DNA of 64,000 nucleotides from Uranotaenia lowii. Its lineage: Eukaryota; Arthropoda; Insecta; Diptera; Culicidae. A program made the position numbers and the translations under genes. Each line of letters opens with the position of its first letter. Within the stretch, counting starts at the first letter, position 1. The notes beneath the pieces were generated by a model. The model saw nothing but the letters and a program-made list of their open reading frames with translations. It was not told the DNA's origin and did no database searches. The DNA lies in contig NC_073691.1 in assembly GCF_029784155.1 (NCBI RefSeq), positions 87,923,361-87,987,360 of the forward strand, given 5' to 3'. Shown here piece after piece: positions 58,018 through 64,000 of the stretch.

Positions 58018-59950
58018 TATGTTGTTACACGGAAGTGCCTGTTCTTCTTTTTTCACCTCGTGTTCGCTTTCATATGGTTCACGACTTTAATCCATGCGAG
58101 AAATTTGGCCCAGCTACGATTACAACGTGACGGTGTAGGTTCGTCGTTGGCCAAACCGCTTCCGGCTTTTCAACCGCATGTTTGTCCTGCAACAGCTACA
58201 TCAGAAGCTAGTTACGGGTGTTCATCATCCTCTAGTGTAGTACTGTACAGCAGTGTTGCCGGTAGATGGTAGAAGCGAATGGAGTAGATCATCAATCATT
58301 CCGCGTTTCAACTGACTACGTCAGGAAGAAATCGTGTAGGGGCCAGCAACAGCACATGAGGCTGTTCGCTTGATAGGTGGCAGGGAAGTGGAGCGAGCCG
58401 AATGCAAGGAAAGGACGTGGACGCACATGAAAATCGATTTCCAGTGACCGTACACAGGAAGCAGCAACATACCCACCACAGGGAGCCAGACAGTTAGTGT
58501 GGAGCAGGGCATAAAGCACGCGAAAGCGATTCGAGGAAAATTCTAACAAAATTTTCTGCTCTAGATTTTCTCCATCCGACCTGTCAAACGGTGAAACTGA
58601 GAAGCATGGAAAACACGACAAACAAGACAGCACTACCAGACCGACCAGTAGAAGCAGTGAGGGTGAATGATGAGAGCACAAGAGAGAGAAGAATCGATGA
58701 AGCGTGGAGTTGAAACAGCAGCAGTGTTTTCGTACGGTATAGTAGTTGATCGACAAACGACAGTGGCGCTTGTTGTAGCGTAATCTGGGAATATCGCCGT
58801 AGTAGCCAAACACGGGATGCTCCCCAGGAACGAAACTATGAAGGCACACGACCCGAAGTTTAGCCGAAGAGCGCTTACGCGTGCCCGACTGTATCTAAAA
58901 CAACGGCAGCACTCTCGAAAATCCATCCGTGAGAGAGCGGAAAATGATTCTGAGGCTACTGATGATGATTATCATTACTTTTTTGAGTTGATGATTTAAG
59001 AAAACCAACGCAAAGCAAAGAACGTAAAAAACAAAGAATTCATTCGTTCATTTGCATTCATGCATTCATCGAACGCTTCACCCGAATGAACGAAAAGAGT
59101 TCATGACCTGGAACCGGTTTAGTTTGTATTCAAAATCGAGCTGCTGCGAACGACAAAGTAACGTCTTTGTATGAAGAAACGTGCCAAATTTTTTCGTTCA
59201 CTGGCTCCAGCTCCAGAGTTACCAAAAACTGCTGGGACCAGATTTGTATCAGATATTTGCATAATCTAACGGAAATTATTTGACAGGTCTGGTCAAAGTT
59301 TTCCAATCTCAAGATAAATCCGTACTTAAGTGACAAAAGAAGTCAGAAAGCCAGTCGTAAATGAAGATAATGATTTGGAGGTGTTGTTCCCGTCCTAGGC
59401 TAGGCAAGTCAACCAGCATGAGTAGCCGTGTCGTTTCATGTAATCGGGATGTGGATCTGAATTCATCTGTGTATCTTGTTTGGTGCTGCTCATTTTTCTG
59501 CTCGCGTTTGCGATGACATGGACTTCATAATTGGTAGATTCCCGCATATTTATTAATTGATTCTAATAACTCGTTTGTGTTTCACTTTCCGTTGTTGAGC
59601 TGTGTTGATATTCATTTAATTTGAATAACAAATATCACTCTGCGTCGGAATGAATACCACGGAATATCAGAGCTGGTTGATCTGGACATTTCGAATCGAA
59701 AAGTGAAGCTAACATGAATGAATTTTACGGAAAAGTGTGCTTGGCGCAGCATCCATCAATTCAATTTGGTTTGATTTGCTGTCACAGCAAATTCAAACAA
59801 ACGCTATGACGATTTATTCCATGACGCCGGCCGGGTTGTTTAAAAGCCTGTTTACCATTTCTGGTCATATCATTAATTTTCTGCTTGAAGTCAGAAACCC
59901 TAGTGGAATGAAGCCGAGAAAATATTGATGGATAGATTGAATTTTAACAA
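58018..59950. other. No confident gene
   Basis: 58030-58950 is less AT-rich and has overlapping frames on both strands (for example 58316-58849 minus) without motifs, splice bounds or family resemblance. The rest is AT-rich. Confidence 0.4.
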
Positions 59951-59978
59951 TGTGATGTGATGTTTCAAGAGATTTGAT

Positions 59979-61086
59979 TTGAAATTCGTTTATTTGGAAG
60001 GGTGCCGTGCGCTAAACCGAAAATCTGAGCTACTCATACGCAAAGCTGGAAAAATACTAAAAGATGCCAAATCAACCGCTACAAATGTAATTAAAGTGTT
60101 TGGGGAACGTTTGTCGACAGCCAGGAAGTCTGGATCGGGGGGAAATCGAAAACCGAAAGCCGCTGAGACGACAAAGAGAGTTGCCGGTAGTTTCAAGCGA
60201 AACCCTAACCTCTCTCTCCGAGATGCCGCAAATAAGCTACAACCGTGCATCGAGCCAAAAAACGAGCCGGACTATCGACTTACAAGAAAGTAGTGACTCC
60301 CAATCGCGATGATAAACAAAATACGACGGCCAAAGCGCGATACCGGAGGCTATACACGACGATGTTGACGAAGTTTGACTGCGTGGTAATGGACGACGAA
60401 ACCTACGTCAAAGCCGACTACAAGCAGCTTCCGGGACAGGAGTTTCATACGGCAAAAGGAAGGGGAAAGGTAGCAGATATTTTCAAGCACATGAAACTGT
60501 CAAAGTTCGCGAAGGAATATCTGGTTTGGCAAGCCATCTGTACCTGTGGCTTGAAAAGCAGCATTTTCATAGCTTCCGGGACTGTCAACCAAGAAATTTA
60601 CGTGAAAGAGTGTTTGAATAAAAGTCTGCTGCCTTTCCTGAAGAAACACGGTTGTTCCGTACTGTTTTGGCTGGATTTGGCATCTTTGCATCACGATAAA
60701 AAGGCCATGGAGTGGTACGCCGCCAACAACGTGCAGGTGGCTCCCAAGGATAAGAACCCTCCCAACACGCCAGAGCTCTACCCAACTGAGAAATACTGAG
60801 CTGTTGTCAAGCGGAACCTAAAGAAGACCAAAAAAACTGCTAAGGACGAGCAGCAGTTCAAGGCAAACTGGCTTTCTGCGGCGAAGAAGGTGGACAAGGT
60901 GGCTGTACACAATCTGATGGCAGGGGTTAAGCGTAAGGCCCTGCAATTCGGATATGGAAAAGCGGAAGCCTAATTGAATATTGTTCCTGAATTCTATGCT
61001 AATTAACTTGAAAAAGAAATTTAATAAACGATTTCGCCGATTTACACCCGTTTTCCATTGACCAAATTTTGACCGTATCACCCTTT
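59979..61086 (+). pseudogene. DD37E Tc1/mariner transposase, nearly complete
   Basis: N-terminal half: RKAGKILKDAKSTATNVIKV (first HTH), ARKSGSGGNRKPKAA linker and FKRNPNLSLRDAANKLQ. A deletion of roughly 13 bases at about 60243 shifts the frame; then HRAKKRAGLSTYKK, VVMDDETYVKAD (first Asp), VWQAICTCGLKSS, CSVLFWLDLAS (second Asp) and PTEKY (Glu), 37 residues between the last two. TGA at 60797-60799 replaces the Trp codon after EKY, and the carboxyl part continues to AVHNLMAGVKRKALQFGYGK, ending at about 60972. The 3' TIR TGACCGTATCACCCTTTA ends at about 61086. The matching 5' TIR was not found. All three catalytic residues survive, but the frameshift and nonsense make it inactive. Confidence 0.88.
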
Positions 61087-61097
61087 ATAAGAAGGTA

Positions 61098-61202
61098 GGG
61101 GAGATAAGGGCATAACGAGCACCCAGGGCATAATAAGCACTCCTTTTTTCTGCAAAGGTACGTATCTTTTAAACAAATTTTCATGAGGATTTGTTTCGTA
61201 CT
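61098..61202 (+). mobile_element. End of the GGGGAGAT TIR element
   Basis: After TA at 61096, GGGGAGATAAGGGCATAACG and the following 85 bases match the inverse of 6730-6844, including TTTTCATGAGGATTTGTTTCG. Similarity stops at about 61202, where the non-LTR retrotransposon begins. Confidence 0.7.
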
Positions 61203-61280
61203 AGAACATCTTCTGCTCTGAATACATCCGCTATAGTAAATAATAATGAAATTGTTGCTTACTGTCAAAATTTTAACAGA

Positions 61281-64000
61281 ATGCGAAGTGCATCGAAATT
61301 AAATACAATTTATAAAAATTTAGCAGCTAGTAGCTATACCATAATTTTGGGAACAGAAACAAGCTGGGATGCAAATATAAAGAGCGAAGAAGTTTTTGGT
61401 TCTAGTTTCAACGTGTTCAGAGATGACAGAAACTTTCTTCTTTCTGACAAGAAATCCGGCGGTGGTGTGGTTGTGGCAATCAGCTCTGTCTTCGATTCTG
61501 AGCTCATTCCTACGACTAAACACAAAGATTTCGAGCAGGTGTGGGTCAAAGCCCGCATCTTCAATGAAACGCATATTTTCGGGTCGATTTACTTTCCGCC
61601 AGAACATGCCACTAAAGAATATTTTCAAAAGTTTCTATTTGACATAACTGAAATGTTCGCAAATTTTGAGCCTGAATTTAAAATTCACCTTTATGGCGAC
61701 TTCAACCAATCAAGTCTCCAATTCTTAATTGATGAAGAGAATGAAAGCATTCTCTTGCCGGTCTGTGGGGATAATGAAACACAGCAAATTCTTTTTGATA
61801 ATCTGGCTTCGTTGTGTCTCAATCAAATAAATCATGTAAAAAATGCCTGTAGCCGATATCTGGACTTATTATTTTCCAATCTGACTGATGATTTTTGCGT
61901 TGTAGAAGCTTCAGATCCAATTTGGAAAAATGAGGTCTTCCACACTGCTATCGAATTCTCAATAATATGTCCTGATCAAAAACGTTTACCAGATGATTAT
62001 GAGTTTATAGAGACTTTTGACTTCTTCCATGCTAACTATAATATGATTAAAACAAATTTACAAGATGTTGATTGGAAAACAATATTCCGAGCTGAGAACT
62101 CAACAGACAATCAAGTAGAGATTTTTTACAAAATTCTTGGTAATATTCTCAAGGAATTTGTTCCAACAAAATTAAAGCGACGAACAAATAATAACAAAAA
62201 TCCGCCTTGGTTCACGAAAGAGCTTGTGCACTTAAGAAATAAAAAGCAGAAGGCACATAAAAACTGGAAAAAGAATCCATCATTAGTCACTAAGTTAGAA
62301 CACCAAGAAGCCAGTAATCTACTAGCAATACGCTTAAGTACTTCTTTCCAAGACTATAATATAAAAATTGAGCAAAACATAAAATCGAACCCAAGAAACT
62401 TTTTTAGATATGTTAAAACAAAATTGAAAAACAATAGTTTTCCAACTCGCATGCACTTTGGCAGCATAGAAGGTCAAAATTCCGACGAAATTTGTAATCT
62501 ATTCGCCGACTTTTTCCAAAATGTTTACACTAGTTTTTCCGAGCAAGATCGTGATACTTCGTTTTTTAGTTATCTCTCTGATTCAACGGTACTTACTGTA
62601 GTAGAATCAATTTCCTTTGAAGAAATATGTAAAACCATTTCTTCCTTAGACAGCACTAAAGGGCCCGGGCCTGATGGAATTCCTCCACTTCTTTTAAAAA
62701 ATTTAGTAAATGAACTGAGTATGCCATTATTTCTTCTATTTAACTCTTCATTGAAATCAGGTGTTTTTCCTCAAGTATGGAAAGAATCATTTCTTGTACC
62801 CATATTTAAGTCAGGAAAAAAATCTGACATAAAAAATTACAGGGGCATTGCCATTTTATCGTGCATACCAAAACTTTTCGAAGCTTTAGTGAATGAAATA
62901 ATATATAACCAAATTAAAACTCTCTTTACCGAAAAGCAACATGGATTTGTTAAAGGAAGATCAACAGCCACTAATTTACTGGAGTTTGTTACCTATAATA
63001 TTAGCTGTATGGATCGCGGTAATTCTGTTCAGGCTTTATACACAGACTTCAGTAAAGCTTTTGACAGCATTGACATCCCCATGTTAATTTTTAAATTAAA
63101 TAAACAAGGATTCAGTTCACACCTACTGAAATGGATAAGGTCCTATTTAACGACCCGCTCACAAGTTGTTAGATTTAATGGTTCACTTTCAAAAAGTATC
63201 TCCGTCACGTCTGGTGTACCTCAAGGCTCCCATCTCGGCCCCCTATTATTTATTTTATACGTAAATGATATAACTTGTCTTCTCAAGCAGTCAAATGTGC
63301 TAATTTATGCTGATGATATGAAGCTTTATATGAAAGTAAATAGCGAAGAAGACTTCAGAATCTTTCAAAACGAAGTTAATGTATTTAACAAATGGTGCAT
63401 TAAAAGTCTGCTCAAACTTAACGTGGCAAAATGTTCAAATATTGTATTTACTAGAAGAAAATGTCAATCATATGAAATTGTCAAATTGGGAGATGATCCT
63501 GTCGAGAGAGTCAACAAGATTAGAGACCTTGGAGTTATATTGGACTCAAAACTTACCTTTGTAGATCACTATAACTCAATAATTCAGAAATCGAACAGTA
63601 TGTTAGCATTTATAAAACGTTTTAGTTATAATTTCAAAGACCCATACACAATAAAAACATTGTACACAGCTTATGTTAGATCAATTCTTGAGTATTGTAG
63701 CGTTGTGTGGTCGCCTTTTCAAATATCACATAAAAGCCGTTTAGAATCAGTCCAGAAACAATTTGTTCTATTCGCTTTACGAAATTTAGGATGGTCTCAG
63801 AGAGAATTACCTAGCTATGAATCACGTTGCCTGCTTATTAACATTGAAACATTAAGTGTAAGAAGAGAGTTTGCTGCTATCTGTTTTGTAAACGACATAA
63901 TTAATCAACGCGTTCAGTCTGCTTATCTACTAAATCAATTAAACTTTTATTGTCCTTGCCGTCATTTAAGAACAAGAAATCTTTTCATTATAACCTCTAC
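61281..64000 (+). CDS. Non-LTR retrotransposon endonuclease-reverse transcriptase, intact to window edge
   Basis: One frame is free of stops from 61173 to the window's end (942 codons; 906 from the first ATG at 61281); I checked every codon. Endonuclease (residues about 1-220): YCQNFNRMRSA start, ILGTETSWD (catalytic Glu), IHLYGDFNQSS, SRYLDLLFSN and HTAIEFSI (catalytic His). RT (about 455-750): STKGPGPDGIP, NYRGIAILS, QHGFVKGRSTATN, YTDFSKAFDSI, SGVPQGSHLGP, LIYADDMKLY (catalytic), LNVAKCSNIVFTRR and LGVILDSKLTF. This layout is CR1/Jockey type; the YCQN opening favours the CR1 side. The enzyme nicks target DNA and copies its RNA there. The stop codon and 3' UTR lie outside. ORF1 is absent upstream, so the copy is 5'-truncated or ORF1-less. 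Confidence 0.95.
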   Translation, partial: MRSASKLNTIYKNLAASSYTIILGTETSWDANIKSEEVFGSSFNVFRDDRNFLLSDKKSGGGVVVAISSVFDSELIPTTKHKDFEQVWVKARIFNETHIFGSIYFPPEHATKEYFQKFLFDITEMFANFEPEFKIHLYGDFNQSSLQFLIDEENESILLPVCGDNETQQILFDNLASLCLNQINHVKNACSRYLDLLFSNLTDDFCVVEASDPIWKNEVFHTAIEFSIICPDQKRLPDDYEFIETFDFFHANYNMIKTNLQDVDWKTIFRAENSTDNQVEIFYKILGNILKEFVPTKLKRRTNNNKNPPWFTKELVHLRNKKQKAHKNWKKNPSLVTKLEHQEASNLLAIRLSTSFQDYNIKIEQNIKSNPRNFFRYVKTKLKNNSFPTRMHFGSIEGQNSDEICNLFADFFQNVYTSFSEQDRDTSFFSYLSDSTVLTVVESISFEEICKTISSLDSTKGPGPDGIPPLLLKNLVNELSMPLFLLFNSSLKSGVFPQVWKESFLVPIFKSGKKSDIKNYRGIAILSCIPKLFEALVNEIIYNQIKTLFTEKQHGFVKGRSTATNLLEFVTYNISCMDRGNSVQALYTDFSKAFDSIDIPMLIFKLNKQGFSSHLLKWIRSYLTTRSQVVRFNGSLSKSISVTSGVPQGSHLGPLLFILYVNDITCLLKQSNVLIYADDMKLYMKVNSEEDFRIFQNEVNVFNKWCIKSLLKLNVAKCSNIVFTRRKCQSYEIVKLGDDPVERVNKIRDLGVILDSKLTFVDHYNSIIQKSNSMLAFIKRFSYNFKDPYTIKTLYTAYVRSILEYCSVVWSPFQISHKSRLESVQKQFVLFALRNLGWSQRELPSYESRCLLINIETLSVRREFAAICFVNDIINQRVQSAYLLNQLNFYCPCRHLRTRNLFIITS

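Noticed and set aside
58316..58849. 177-codon minus-strand frame with hydrophobic leucine and cysteine stretch
   Set aside because: No splice bounds, no family resemblance, and competing frames on both strands in a GC-richer segment.

Overview
The window looks like AT-rich intergenic or intronic DNA from a dipteran, most likely a mosquito. There are no bacterial operons and few host coding exons. It is crowded with transposons of types common in mosquitoes: Tc1/mariner transposases with DD37E spacing, Ty1/copia remnants, RTE-like and CR1/Jockey-like non-LTR retrotransposons, and many non-autonomous terminal-inverted-repeat (TIR) elements. The few short introns (about 60-125 bases, GTRAGT donors) also fit an insect. 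The assignment rests on element types, not on a database match.

Layout. 0-8 kb: a 9-bp minisatellite, decayed DD37E transposase pieces, one candidate host exon (4035-4330), a 2-kb TIR element (4838-6844) that swallowed a tRNA-like foldback element and an RTE-like fragment, and a broken coiled-coil gene copy (7562-8190). 8-13.6 kb: mostly featureless, with a 209-bp segment repeated exactly at 23.8 kb. 13.7-14.5 kb: a second RTE-like fragment. 14.6-22 kb: a large satellite built on a 69-bp dimer, decayed at its left flank and homogenised in its core, with a 1.6-kb higher-order duplication. 24.5-26 kb: an internally deleted copia element. 26.4-30 kb: two TIR elements, one enclosing a near-perfect 650-bp palindrome whose arms each hold a tRNA-like sequence.

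32.8-38 kb is a nest. A DD37E transposase on the minus strand is split by a 2734-bp element with a clean 4-bp GTAC target duplication; that element holds an inverted array of palindromes carrying YY1/Pho-like GCCAT cores. A Jockey-like fragment follows. 38.36-39.81 kb holds the best candidate host gene, minus strand, with at least three exons and unknown function, but with an A11-run frameshift. 40-52 kb: copia gag remnant, another DD37E piece, Harbinger-like MITEs, a retrotransposon ORF1 fragment and a second tRNA-like foldback element. 52-56 kb: a retroposed insertion with a 24-bp target duplication beside a 3.2-kb palindrome. 56.9-58 kb: a TIR element with a small three-exon reading frame. 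60-61 kb: the most complete DD37E transposase, dead by one deletion and one nonsense codon.

61.2-64 kb carries the longest coding region: a non-LTR endonuclease-reverse transcriptase open for over 900 codons and running off the right edge. It is the only apparently intact mobile-element gene seen. The genes do not form a pathway; the region is a record of layered insertions, in which non-autonomous elements repeatedly carry tRNA-like (Pol III box) modules.
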